In this document: positions 54,261 to 64,000 of the stretch, piece by piece
Layout of the letters: each line of letters starts with the position of its first letter
Position numbering within the stretch: position 1 is the stretch's first letter
Source of the DNA: Agarophyton chilense
Taxonomy: Eukaryota > Rhodophyta > Florideophyceae > Gracilariales > Gracilariaceae
NCBI GenBank assembly: GCA_030374765.1
Contig: JARGXX010000068.1
Coordinates: 1,488,001 to 1,552,000, forward strand
Length of the DNA stretch: 64,000 nucleotides
Reading direction: 5' to 3'
The notes under the pieces: model-generated
Seen by the model: the letters and a program-made list of their open reading frames with translations, nothing else
Databases searched by the model: none
Told to the model about the DNA's origin: nothing
Translations under genes and position numbers: made by a program

Positions 54261-55530
54261 CACAAGATTGAAATGGAACGAAATTCTTGCTGGTGTCTGT
54301 ACTATGTAATCCACTGTTTGTGGACAGCTGTACCAATCATTGGAACTGTAACACAGGCGTGTGTACAATACGTTTTTCGAGCTCCTCTCGTCAGATTCTG
54401 GGTGGGCTCTGCCGGACTCTGCTCTTTAAGCCTTTATGTGGTGCTGGCTTCCTAACATAAAGGGATTGTTACAGGTCTACTGCAAGTAACGTTCTATCTG
54501 AAAAGGTTAGTCCTAGTAACAGACAACAGAACGTTAATGTAAGTTTGAGGTGTTTCAGAAACAATTGTTCACAAATGTTGTTATCGGAATGGAAGTTTTT
54601 TTGATTTAATAGTTGAAGCAATATGCGTAGATGGAATACTAAATACGCAGATTATAAGAGTCAAGCTAATAAGATCATTTCCCCCCTCACCGTGAATCTC
54701 TCATTTGCCATGAGTATGGTTTAGCTTACTATAATTTGAATCCGCGAAAGTCTACTTTGTCCTCATATATACGTTTCGAATTTCCTAATAAAATATACCT
54801 CTGGGACATTCCTGTACGAACACTTTCAAAGTCTGAACTAAGCGAACCGTAGAACTCAAGCAGTCAGCCTGCAGGGGTGCCATCGTTGTATGCTTGTTAT
54901 TCCAAATCTGAACATGCAAATGCGAACATAAATGCCAGAATATGAGGGTCTGAGAACATAAAAAAGAAAAAAAAGATACAGATTTAATGTGAATATGGTT
55001 CAACGTCTTCATCATGGCATAAATTATGTGCTGATATTTCTTCATTTGAATGATATACGTCTACAAGAAGAATTCTCCAAGCTGATTCAAATACATACAC
55101 ATGGCGGTAAACAAAAACAGTCTTTTTTAGTCAAGAACATTCTGGAAAAACAAATTTTCACTCGCTCGTTTTCGGGGTCTACTTGAACTCTCGCTGTCGC
55201 TTGGGAAAAAAATAGAAGTTCTTGATGAGAAGCCTCGAGACTGTTTCATATAGGAACAGATGTGGAACACAGGGTTGTTGGCAAAATGAGTGGCCGGACT
55301 TCCTGGATGGTGCAGGGGGTCGGCCGCCATACTTTTGTAGTAGCTCAAGCCCTGAACGGCTATAGTGCGACTCAGGCTAGAGCCTGTGGTTCCGGCCGAG
55401 CACGTAGCTGTTCAGACCTTGAGCTTAGTACATCAGACGACGCCGTGAGGCGTAGTGTATGATAATGTAGTTGTTCCTATTGAACGACTACTTGTAAAGT
55501 AGAACGTATATAATCTAGAGAGAAAATTGT
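54261..55530. other. Intergenic
   Basis: Only short frames. No gene, RNA or repeat recognised. Confidence 0.4.
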
Positions 55531-56285
55531 ATGTCTAAACAAAAATATCTGGGCTACAAGCTACTTCATAAGATGGAACTCGCAGGGGTACACACGTCTA
55601 TGGAAGTGATGCCTTTTTTGTACGATAACACAAGGTACATACTTGAGGAATTCTTCCCAAAATGGGTTTCAGAACGGCTGAGAGTCGAGCACAAACCGAA
55701 AAGTAAGCTCCGGCCAGGAGAACGAAAGGTATCTTGTAATGCTGAGGAAGAATACCTGTCCCCTCTTTTTTTAGTGCTAAAGAACATGGCACTTGAACAC
55801 TGCTATATTGTTTGCCCCAAGCAATAAAAACTTCAGTTTTCTTAATGAACCCTTGTGAAATCAATTCTTGTCTACGACAGCAATCAGGAGCCAATTATAT
55901 TATCAAAACAAAAAAAGCGACGTTTCCAAACCCACTTCTTGTACGTCGTAAAACAACAGAGACACCTGTACGAGAAAGCATCATTTTCATGGTGGGATTG
56001 GGAGTTTCTGAAGCTGGAAAGTTTGAACATTTTTCATTATCCAGGACTGTGAGAAAGGTGATGGTTTGTTATCTGTTTCATTCGTGGCAACATAAAAAAG
56101 ATTTTTTATTCGGCGAAAATATTAAAACCCAACGTCACTGATCTTCACAAACTTGCGAGACATTTCAGATTTTCCAATATTTCGGTGAAAATTTGGGAGC
56201 TCATCGCAAATAGTTTGCACCGCAAAATTGTGCATCAAAGGGGTAGTTTTGCACTTGAGCAAATAAAGTGTAGAGAAGGGGGACC
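55531..56285 (+). pseudogene. Unrecognised ORF chain, possibly a decayed gene
   Basis: In one frame the sequence reads as plausible protein in blocks: 55531-55827 (98 codons, FLYDNTRYILEEFFPKWVS), 55855-56052 (SILVYDSNQEPIILSKQKK) and 56065-56285 (LKPNVTDLHKLARHFRFSN). TAA, TGA and other stops lie between them. The third block begins without an ATG. No family recognised. Introns could be hidden here, but no good GT-AG pairs were found. Confidence 0.25.
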
Positions 56286-57386
56286 CATGCTTGGGCCGGG
56301 TTTTGTGAATTATCATACTGATTCGTGGATAGTGGTTTGGACGACAATTGCATTGAATTCATTAGAGGCGTTGACACGGATTTGTTGGACCGGGAAGACG
56401 GCGTGTGGAAGACATGGTGTGAGGAAGCTTTTTAAAAAACACACGTCACCCGAGGAGTCACAGGAAGTGTGGCACAGGTCCTTCGTGGACATTGCGTAAG
56501 TGTGGGCCCAACGGCGAACGACACGAATTTGTTTGACGGCGGTGAGGAACGGCATTTACGTGGACGGCGGAGAAGCGATGGTGGGAGGGAACAGCATGTG
56601 CAGCCACGAAAAATGGATGGACAGCATGAAACGGAAGGACCTTCGGTTGAGCAGTTGGACAGCAGGACCTCCGAGTGGAAGCGCGCATTTTTAAAACGAA
56701 CGAAATGTCACGTGTGCCATTGAGAGAGGGGAAACGAGGGGGGGGCAAGTGTGATCGATGACGGGAGGCAGAGAGCGATGTGAGCAGCGACGTGGTCAAA
56801 CGAAGCGCATTAGACCATTCGCAGAGATACACGCTTCGCAAGCCAAGACAGCTGCAGACTCCATACCCGCTGAATCTATGTACGAAGGGTACCAAGCGTA
56901 TCTTCGCTACCTTCGTCACTGCGCACGATTCGATTACCCCCGCCCCTAAAATTTGGCATCTGTATGATATGCACCACAAGGCAGCACGGCATGCACGCGC
57001 TCAAGCGGCCGTACTTTTGCGTTTGGTCTTTCTCGTGCAAAATCCCCCCTTCACAGAAAGAATCAACCAACACTTGTGTCCTGCATGTTATCGATACTGC
57101 GTGAATGGTGATAAACCCAGCACTCGTTGCTTTATTCGCGCCAACGTTTCTTGTGATCATTTGACGTCGCTGTCATTAGCGTTCCACACGAATTGGACAT
57201 CCTCATGCCGATTTGCAATCAAGAAAGCCTTTATTATGCAAGGCTCACAGCACATCCACCATAACTGAGTGGACAACAACGAGGCCAAGCACACTCTGCG
57301 AGGAATGAAACGAAAATCGAAAACCGGGCGCGCTTTGCATTTAATATGACAAGACAGTTGTGAACAATGCATGCAGGGCAGCCTTT
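56286..57386. other. Intergenic, GC-richer, downstream of the spliced C2H2 gene
   Basis: Overlapping frames on both strands (e.g. 56458-56979 minus, 56780-57268 plus) are of the kind expected from GC-rich non-coding sequence. None is convincing. Confidence 0.35.
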
Positions 57387-57947
57387 CTACGTTCCACGCC
57401 ATGAGGAGGATTGGGGCGTCGGATAAACGTGCACCTCGCGGTACAGATGCTTGTGGATGGTCATACAATGCTTGGTGAGATGTGATTTGGTTTTGAACTG
57501 CAATTTGCAGTATGTACAGGCGTGAGGGCGAATCTGCTGGTGCACCATGCGGATGTGTCTTTGTAGCCCATCCTTGTAAGGAAAGTGAATATTGCACAAG
57601 CCACACTTGGCCTTTTTGCGTCCTTCGTGCACCGCACGGATCTGACAAACATAAGCAGTACCAGGCTCGTGTCAGCAGAGGCAAGAAAGTACATTAAAAG
57701 AAGAGGAGACGAGCGCACTTACGTGTTTGTTTTTGTTGGCGTTGTTGGAGAAAGTGGCTCGACACACGTTGCATTCATGCGTTGTAGGCTTTCGGTGAGC
57801 CTTGCGCTCATGATTACGCAGCGCACCGAGAGAGTCGAACTGTGCCGCACATGAGTCGCTGGCGCATGTATACTTGGCCAACGGCGGCAACGAGAATGGA
57901 TCGGCAGTCATAGAGCGCGCACGGGCGCCGGCACTAGAGGAGGAGGA

Positions 57948-57986
<39 letters not shown>

Positions 57987-58097
57987 TGCAGCTGCCGCGG
58001 CAGTGGCGGCAGCGGCGGTGTTTGCCTCTGACGAGCCGGATCCATATGGAGGGTTGAGCAAGTCGCGCACGGATATCCTCCGAAACGAAGAAGCCAT
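57387..58097 (-). CDS. Spliced C2H2 zinc-finger protein, 209 aa
   Basis: Two exons: 58097-57723 (125 codons) and 57641-57387 (84 codons plus TAG). The intron at 57722-57642 (81 nt, GTAAGT...TTTGTCAG, with TGCTGAC as a branch-point candidate) falls in phase 0 inside the second finger. Splicing restores C-x2-C-x12-H-x4-H (ending KNKH then IRAVH). The N-terminus carries RISVRDLLNPP at residues 7-17, then a long alanine run and a serine run. Fingers: CASDSC...H-x4-H, CNVC...H-x4-H (split by the intron), CGLC...H-x4-H, CTYC...H-x4-H. A short non-finger tail follows. It is likely a nuclear DNA-binding protein. The start is the ATG at 58097; the frame opens slightly earlier without ATG. The C2H2 gene at 58995-60338 lies 0.9 kb upstream on the same strand. 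Confidence 0.85.
57642..57722 (-). other. Spliceosomal intron, 81 nt
   Basis: Donor GTAAGT at 57722-57717, acceptor TTTGTCAG ending at 57642. It is not read through: the retained reading frame would break the finger and stop soon after. Joining the exons completes the second zinc finger exactly. Confidence 0.85.
57930..58023. repeat. GCC/GGC triplet tract coding for polyalanine
   Basis: Imperfect GGC (plus-strand) triplets, longest near 57948-57987, encode the Ala run of the C2H2 protein. Neighbouring GAG triplets encode Ser-rich sequence. Length is probably polymorphic. Confidence 0.7.
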
Positions 58098-58994
58098 TGC
58101 GCGCGGTAACAACGACAGCGGATTAGCGCTCGAACGGGGAGAGGGCGACGGTGTGGCAGGATCCGGCGATGGATAAAAGCAACGAAAGAAACAAGTGTCG
58201 CTCAGCGAGCGGTGCTTTGACTGTTGCGTAGAGCAGACGGTTGCCGAACCGAAAGGCGAATAGAAATGCTATTCCTCTCCTGCCAGGTGTACAGACACGT
58301 AAGTCGGCGACGAATCGCAAGCGGGCGGCGATCGCTCGACCGAGCCTCTTGGCGCGTCCTCACGTGGCACGTCCTTGCGTTGCGCGCACGCTGTGCGCTG
58401 TGGGGGAGAGCAGCGAGCAAGTTACGTCAGCAGCAAGCGGCGCTGCTCGTTTTTCTCGACAAGACAGCCCGCAGCGCGTCTCTCTATCGCCAACGCGGCG
58501 TTGGAGTCGCAGATAGCAGCGGCGTTTGCGCATCCAATCCACTCATCCGTGTTGCCCAGGCTGCTCATCATGACCTGCATTTCCGTTGGCCTTTCGGTTC
58601 GCGCCTATGACTCGTGCGAGAATCCTGCGTATTCCTCTTTCGTGAGCACCTGTGTGAGGCGTGGACGGAGCGAAAGGCGTCAGCTCCGCACGCGCTCCCT
58701 CCTCCATCCACGCGGAGTGGGTCCACCCCAAACTGCTTTAGATTCAGCTGTTGGCGGCTTGGAAAAAAACTTGTGCTATGTACAAGTTGTTTGCTTGTAC
58801 GTTAAGCTCGCTGCGTGGAGTACGTGGCATTTGGAAACAGTACGTGGCAAGTTGCCTTTACATTTAAAACCTAATCAACCACTGCCCTGCCGGTTTTCTC
58901 GGCGACTGACGCAATGCTTCAATACCGACACGTGCTTGCAACACAGCAACCGCCACCACCACGTCTCTCACGTCTCCCCCTTCATTTCCGAGCC
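58098..58994. other. Intergenic between tandem C2H2 genes
   Basis: GC-rich with many overlapping frames on both strands and no recognisable domain. It probably holds the promoter of the downstream gene and the 3' end of the upstream one. No TATA box was obvious. Confidence 0.4.
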
Positions 58995-60338
58995 CTAAAC
59001 TCCCCTTTCAATTTCCTTGTCCTGCCCAATTGGCCTGCACTCGTGCAATCTCTGATTCGTCGAGTGCGTGAAACGCCCTCCGCACTCTTCGCACACGAAT
59101 CGATGTCCACTCTTCGTCACTCTGGCCGCTCCGTGCCTTGAAAACACGTGCCTGTTCAAGTTGCCCACTGTCTTGGCTGAGTACTCACAAAAGCCGCATA
59201 CATATACGCGTTTGTCTTCCTCTTGTCCCTCTTTTCTCAACGTCGCCTTTGACTTCACTCCATGAAACTTTCTCTTGTGCATGCTAAGGCTGAATGACTT
59301 GTTAAAAAAAGCACTGCACCCGTCATAATCACAATCCCATCGTTCCCCGTCGCTACAGTCGTGTTGTGTCCTTTCGTGCTTGACACGGTTTGTCACAGAC
59401 TTTAGCTTCTGCGGGCAAAAGTTGCATGGAATCGTTCCCACCGTGTGAACTCGCTCGGTGTGTCGCTTTAAGGCCAATTTTGATCCAAAGTGCTTTCCAC
59501 ATGTCGGGCATTCGATCTCCGCAATGTCCACCAGCAGATTGAAAACTCGTGGAACTGGAATTTTGCTTTTCAGTTTTCTATTGACGATCCTTGTTTCCCT
59601 GCCGTTCTCACTTTGCCCCCTTGCCTGTCCCTTTTTTCCTTCGCAACTGCTATCAACCTTCTCCGCTCTACAAACTGGTGCGTTATTTTCGCCAATCTCC
59701 TCTTCAGCTAAAGACTGTTGTGTTGTCTCTGGTTCTTCCATTTTAAAAACGGGGCTCGAGTTCAATCGAATTGGCGAATGATTTTCGGCGATATTGTCTT
59801 TTGTATTTTGTTGCTCAGCAATGTTTATCGCCTCGCTGTCACATTTTTCGTTAGGTACCATCTCTTTTCTTATGGTAATGGCGGCTGCCCGTCTTGGCTG
59901 GCTTGAAAATGCCGATAGATCCGGTGCAGAAACGAATGCCTCTTGTTCATTTTCGAAGAAAGGATCCAGCTGAGCCCATGATTCCTTCTCCATCAGAGGG
60001 TCATAAAACACTCGAACAGACGCATGACGAGGATTGTTTTCTATTTCGTTCTTTTCATTGATCTCTGGATCATTTCTCTCATGAGTTTCGTTTGGGGATG
60101 CGTCGGCATCTTCATTTTGACAACAATCGTTGTCATCCCGGAATAGTTCTGTAGGCTGCCCTGTGTTTGACGTGCGTTTTTGCGAACTATGTAACTGAGG
60201 GATTTCATTTTGTGTTCCAGCGAGCAAATTTATTTCTTCAAACGGATCTTTCAGATTTTCGAAAGGAAATACTCCATCCTCACTGACTTCAAATATATCT
60301 TTCTTGATTTGATTCAAATCACGCTGCTCTCGGCACAT
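58995..60338 (-). CDS. C2H2 zinc-finger protein with acidic N-terminal half, 447 aa
   Basis: Single-exon gene, start at ATG 60338 (the frame opens to 60428 but without an ATG), stop TAG at 58995. Residues 1-270 are Glu/Asp/Asn-rich and probably disordered, a composition seen in activation regions. A basic patch follows near 275-290 (NRKLKSKI). Five fingers lie in the C-terminal 160 residues: CPTCGKHF...H-x4-H, CNFCPQ...H-x4-H, CDYDGC...H-x4-H, CGFCEYS...H-x4-H, and a final CEECGGRF...H-x1-C variant. A transcription factor is the likely role. Unlike the other two C2H2 genes here it lacks an obvious S-[IV]-x-x-[IL]-L-N motif. Confidence 0.87.
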   Translation of the reverse strand: MCREQRDLNQIKKDIFEVSEDGVFPFENLKDPFEEINLLAGTQNEIPQLHSSQKRTSNTGQPTELFRDDNDCCQNEDADASPNETHERNDPEINEKNEIENNPRHASVRVFYDPLMEKESWAQLDPFFENEQEAFVSAPDLSAFSSQPRRAAAITIRKEMVPNEKCDSEAINIAEQQNTKDNIAENHSPIRLNSSPVFKMEEPETTQQSLAEEEIGENNAPVCRAEKVDSSCEGKKGQARGQSENGRETRIVNRKLKSKIPVPRVFNLLVDIAEIECPTCGKHFGSKLALKRHTERVHTVGTIPCNFCPQKLKSVTNRVKHERTQHDCSDGERWDCDYDGCSAFFNKSFSLSMHKRKFHGVKSKATLRKEGQEEDKRVYVCGFCEYSAKTVGNLNRHVFSRHGAARVTKSGHRFVCEECGGRFTHSTNQRLHECRPIGQDKEIERGV

Positions 60339-62192
60339 CCTTATGGACTTTGGTCGTGTGCTCTTCGCCAAACTAAGATGAAAAACGTGAGCGTTTAGGG
60401 TTCCAATTTGTATGATAAATAAGTTCAAAGTGAATCGTTATTGCTTTAATCGATTTCGTCGCCCTTTTATCGAATTGCGGTGTTCAAAACAAATAGGTTT
60501 ACTGCGAACGGCGTATGACAAACATTCAACATCTCGACCCTCTTAAATTGATCAGCGAATGATTACGATGACCTTTTTTTGGTTCCAACGCAAGTATCTC
60601 AATCGGGTCTCTTTAATTATCTCAAGTTCGCAGCTATATCAAGTTCGCAGCAAAGCTGATTTGTAAAATGTCGAGGAAAGCATTTAGTGATGGAAACTAT
60701 AAATTCGTGAATAAAATTTTTCAAAGCCCGATTTTTCATTTTGGGTCTCGGTCCCGAAAGAGAACGACCAAAGCGGAACTTCTTCTAAATTCATTTTCAA
60801 TGATACAATAATGGTTCTACAATGGAACCCAAAAAGGGGAAGAGCAATTGTGAATTCGCTTCCAAATCTGGGCTTGCAACGCTAAACTTGATACAATGGA
60901 ACTGAATGGGAAAAGTAAGCTTCTCACTTTACGGTTAATTTTTTTCTAAAAGAAAACAATAATTTTCCTTGAAACCTCTTACATTCGGAACAGGTCCGTA
61001 AAAGGTGTTCATCTGCAACCAGGAATTCTCATTGCTCTCCTTTATTCTATGGAGAGGAAGAGTCACATATGTTTAGATGTCATCTGCGTACATGTTCATC
61101 TTGAACTCGCTGCTTTTTTCTGAGTATTCCGCTGAACATCGTGCCTGGTTCCATGATCTTGAAAGATCTTTTATTCTGCCTCAAAACAGTGGTTTTTGAT
61201 CGGGCTCTGCAAGCGGTAATTTCTGAAGAGAGGTTTTCGTCTTTCATTTTTCATAGAAGATAGATCCGGGGTGCTCTCCAATGCCAGAGACAACTTTTCA
61301 TCATCTGGGAAGTATCTCAGTTGATGCTTGACCGGAAAAAATTCTGAGCGCCATTTGTATTCAAGAGTGGGATGCATGTATTTGAAACCAAAGATGTACT
61401 CAAAAAGATTGAGAGGTAACCGAAAATCTTTTTATTCAGTCGAAGACTATTCTGGAACAGTCAAAGGATGGCTAGAACGAGAAGACAAATAATGAATTGT
61501 ACTACGATGTTTGTGTCCAAAAAGCTGTTTCAATTCGATGTGCGAATCCGGTGTAGGAATGTCATTGTCTTTCTCTTTTGTAAAAACAATCGTCTCCCCT
61601 AACGCCAGGCTTGACAACAAGGACATGTGGTGCGTGTTGATTCACGTGGCCGGCGCAACGGAGAGATGGAGGTAGAGCTTAGCTAGTGGTACTGTCTTGG
61701 TGGCGTTTCTGCACAGAGGCCCTGTGGGAGGACTTATGCACGTGGACGCCTGCGAAGGTGAGACGACAAGGACTAGTCGGAGGTTGGAAAGAGGTCCGGT
61801 GGGTGGACATAGGCCAGACGGGGTACAGTGAATGCCGCAGCCTTCGGGTCGTTTTCTCACCTTCGGTTCAGTAGACAAGAATGCCGAACGGGGTACCGGT
61901 CTTCCCATCTCTTGGCCTCCGTCCCTCACCGCAGTAATCCGAGATCCCCTCCAGAGATCTCGACCTTCTTTTTCATCTCTCAAAACTAGTTCGAGTGAAA
62001 GTACTACAGGAAATGAAAACTGGTCAAGAGCATTTCAACATTCTAGAGAGCACTGTAAATTAAATTATCTGTGCAACAGTTTCATCGAGGCATCAATGTT
62101 GCCTGATTTTTGGAAGGTGGCAATTGCCAACATGGTAATTGCCAGCCTAACATAACAACATGCTCAGGGCGAAGCTATGAAATAAATATATA
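60339..62192. other. Intergenic
   Basis: No gene supported. 61640-61980 is a GC-richer patch with Pro/Ser-rich frames on the minus strand, reminiscent of the LTR-like segments, but no LTR ends were found. Confidence 0.35.
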
Positions 62193-63381
62193 CAGTGCGT
62201 TTCAAAAACATATCCATTTACAAAAACTCCGCCAAAAAGACATTTCACATACTGTAGAGCACATTTATCAGCAAATAAAAACCACAAAGCCAATAACATT
62301 GTTACAAAATTATATTCTTTATACAATCACTAGCTCAATTATGACTCGTGGCCCTATGACACGTTCTGAACAGCTGCAATTTATGGAATAAGTACTTCAA
62401 GGTATGATTCCAACAGATATAGTGCGGAAACTCAAGCGCATCTCGAATACAATCAGCAACTTTATATAAAACCGGCTCATTATAAAACCAATCTTTCAAT
62501 CGGCCGTCTTCGTTCAATATCTTCAGCATATAAGCGTAAAGTTAGCCAAAAACTATGCCTTAACACTTGATATTTCGAAAATTTTGTCAAATATCTAAAT
62601 TTTATTCACCGTAACTTACTACATATTTTAGAACTAACGATCAAAATTTATTCAAGTACAAAAAAAGAGAAAAACTTTTTTTAAAAGATAATCAAAAGAA
62701 AATTTTTGTAAAATGGTGTGATAAAAAGGCTTATCAAAAAAATTAATGGAATAATGTTACCTTTTCCGACGAGACAAATTTTAACCTTGACGTTGCAGAT
62801 TGCAATTATTTTTATTAGAATGATCTACAAATAAAAAAACCGAATTTGTGACGATACATTCAGGAGGGCCATCAATATTGGTTCGGACTGAAATTTATAC
62901 GAAAAAAGGAACAGGTATGGTTTTTGTCGAAAATACTTTAAACTCTGGTAAGAATACTGAGGTTCTAGAAAACTATCTTCTGACTTTTTCGAACTGTATG
63001 CACGGAGAATAATTCATTTTGCTGCAAGATAATGAACCTCTGTTAACGTCTTATTCTCTGAAACAGTGGTTGAATAATCTAACTATGTCGGGTATGGAAT
63101 AGCCTGCGCGCTCTTCTGACCTCAATCACCTATTGAATACATTTAAGGAATGTTGGGTTGAATGATGTATTGGCAAGTAAGCCAGTTTGATCCCGTTTTT
63201 GATTTAATAAATATATTAAAGATTGCTGGGTAAATATTGACAGTAATGTTATCAAATTTTCTATAGAATCAATGCAAAAGCATTGTATACGTTTTTTGCA
63301 GGCTTAAAGTACAAAAATAAACTTCTTAATTTGCGTTGGAATAAAAAAAAATACAATAAAGGTTATGTTTTTGGAAACGTA
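62193..63381 (+). mobile_element. Tc1/mariner-type transposon fossil, about 1.2 kb
   Basis: Left end CAGTGCGTTTCAAAAACATA (from 62193, preceded by TATA). The right end, reverse-complemented, reads TACGTTTCCAAAAACATAACC (from 63381), giving imperfect inverted repeats of about 25 bp. Between them lies a degraded DDE transposase on the plus strand. TA dinucleotides border both ends. Confidence 0.65.
62341..63170 (+). pseudogene. Tc1/mariner transposase relic
   Basis: Starts MTRGPMTRSEQLQFME, then a helix-turn-helix-like stretch GMIPTDIVRKLKRISN. After several stops and frame changes the DDE core is still visible: TFSDETNFNLD (first Asp), LLQDNEP (second Asp), and PARSSDLNHLLNTFKECW (the PxxSPDLNPIE-type motif). 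Highly AT-rich and with many stops, so an old copy. Confidence 0.65.
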
Positions 63382-63436
63382 TTTTTTTTTAAGAATTATT
63401 CCAAACTGATTTTTTTAGATTTGCCGTAGCCAAAAC

Positions 63437-64000
63437 TGTAGGACAATGCCCCCAAGGGGGAAAACCTACGAAGACGTCCGGATCTTCCTCTCACGAGGTA
63501 ACCGGCGCGGTAGAACCCTCCCAGGGATCGGCGCGCAATGCCGGGTGTAAGCCGGAGCCGAACCGTCGCGACGGCGCAGGGAGGCTGAAAGAAGCCGAGA
63601 ATATCCGCTGGAGCGGTGCTTGCGTATCCTCTGAGGAGGCAAAACCCAGGAGAGTGGCGAGCACGACAGGTGTCAGTGCGAGCCGCAAGAGCGGGAATTG
63701 CCCAATGAAGGGGAGGAAATGGGAAGGAAAATGGGAACGGAGGCAAGAGGGCGAGGTTGACCACGAGTCGCAAGAGGAAACTCGGGAATAGCCGGCACTG
63801 CCGGGTGTAGCAAACCGTATACACGGGCGGAACCACGAAAGTGGGAATAGATACCCAACACACGAAGGCTGCTTGAACGTCCAAGGGGGTTGGGAAGCCG
63901 TGCACCACGGGAAATCCCTCCGTAAGGAGTTGTATATCCGCCCAGGCGGTTCGACCCGGAGCCAAGATCTGGAAGACCAAGATCACCCTTGTTGGGGAGA
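63437..64000 (-). repeat. Third E1-family LTR, cut by the window end
   Basis: Starts TGTAGGACAATG and matches both E1 LTRs closely over 564 bp. There is no primer-binding site on its left side, so it is either the 3' LTR of another E1 copy extending beyond the window or a solo LTR. The last bases are still inside the LTR. Confidence 0.9.

Noticed and set aside
1-64000. CRISPR array or bacterial operon structure
   Set aside because: No spaced direct repeats of that kind and no ribosome-binding-site-led gene clusters; sequence is eukaryotic.

Overview
The window is nuclear DNA of a eukaryote. It has spliced and single-exon C2H2 zinc-finger genes, a nuclear-type tRNA, TATA boxes 60-110 bp upstream of start codons, and several transposon superfamilies. 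Host sequence is moderately AT-rich with short, mostly intronless genes; one 81-nt intron is clear. The lineage cannot be fixed from sequence alone. A small, intron-poor eukaryote such as a unicellular red alga would fit the mix (Gypsy chromoviruses, a copia fragment of possible GalEa type, many C2H2 proteins), but this is a weak inference.

Layout. 1-10330: host DNA with a C2H2 gene, a tRNA-Thr, a Myb/SANT gene, a charged coiled-coil-like gene and a small secreted cysteine-rich gene. 10331-12400: truncated Gypsy copy (gag and protease). 12401-22489: a nearly intact 10.1-kb Gypsy element ('E1') on the minus strand. It has 841/864-bp LTRs, primer-binding site, polypurine tract, gag, protease and RT-RNase H-chromodomain, but no integrase, and a 591-codon ORF on the opposite strand. 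22490-24719: LTR-like debris and one unrecognised ORF. 24720-41297: a decayed related Gypsy element ('E2') with integrase and chromodomain, split in gag by a 7.6-kb DNA transposon of CACTA/Plavaka type that carries a second gene. 41298-50261: repeat-rich intergenic DNA with an inverted pair of 475-bp repeats and a copia relic. 51372-54256: piggyBac-type element flanked by CTAG. 57387-60338: two tandem C2H2 genes. 62193-63381: Tc1/mariner fossil. 63437-64000: third E1-family LTR, cut by the window edge.

E1 and E2 belong together. They share an identical 18-nt primer-binding site, a 3-nt spacer to the LTR, polypurine tracts ending GATA next to the LTR, and related gag proteins. E2 encodes an integrase and E1 does not, so E1 may borrow one or insert another way. 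In E1 and the truncated copy the protease lies in the -1 frame of gag; in E1 the RT follows the protease in the same frame after a single TAG.

The most unusual items are the integrase-less E1 with its antisense gene, the CTAG-flanked piggyBac with palindromic subterminal repeats, and the two-gene Plavaka-like element nested in E2.
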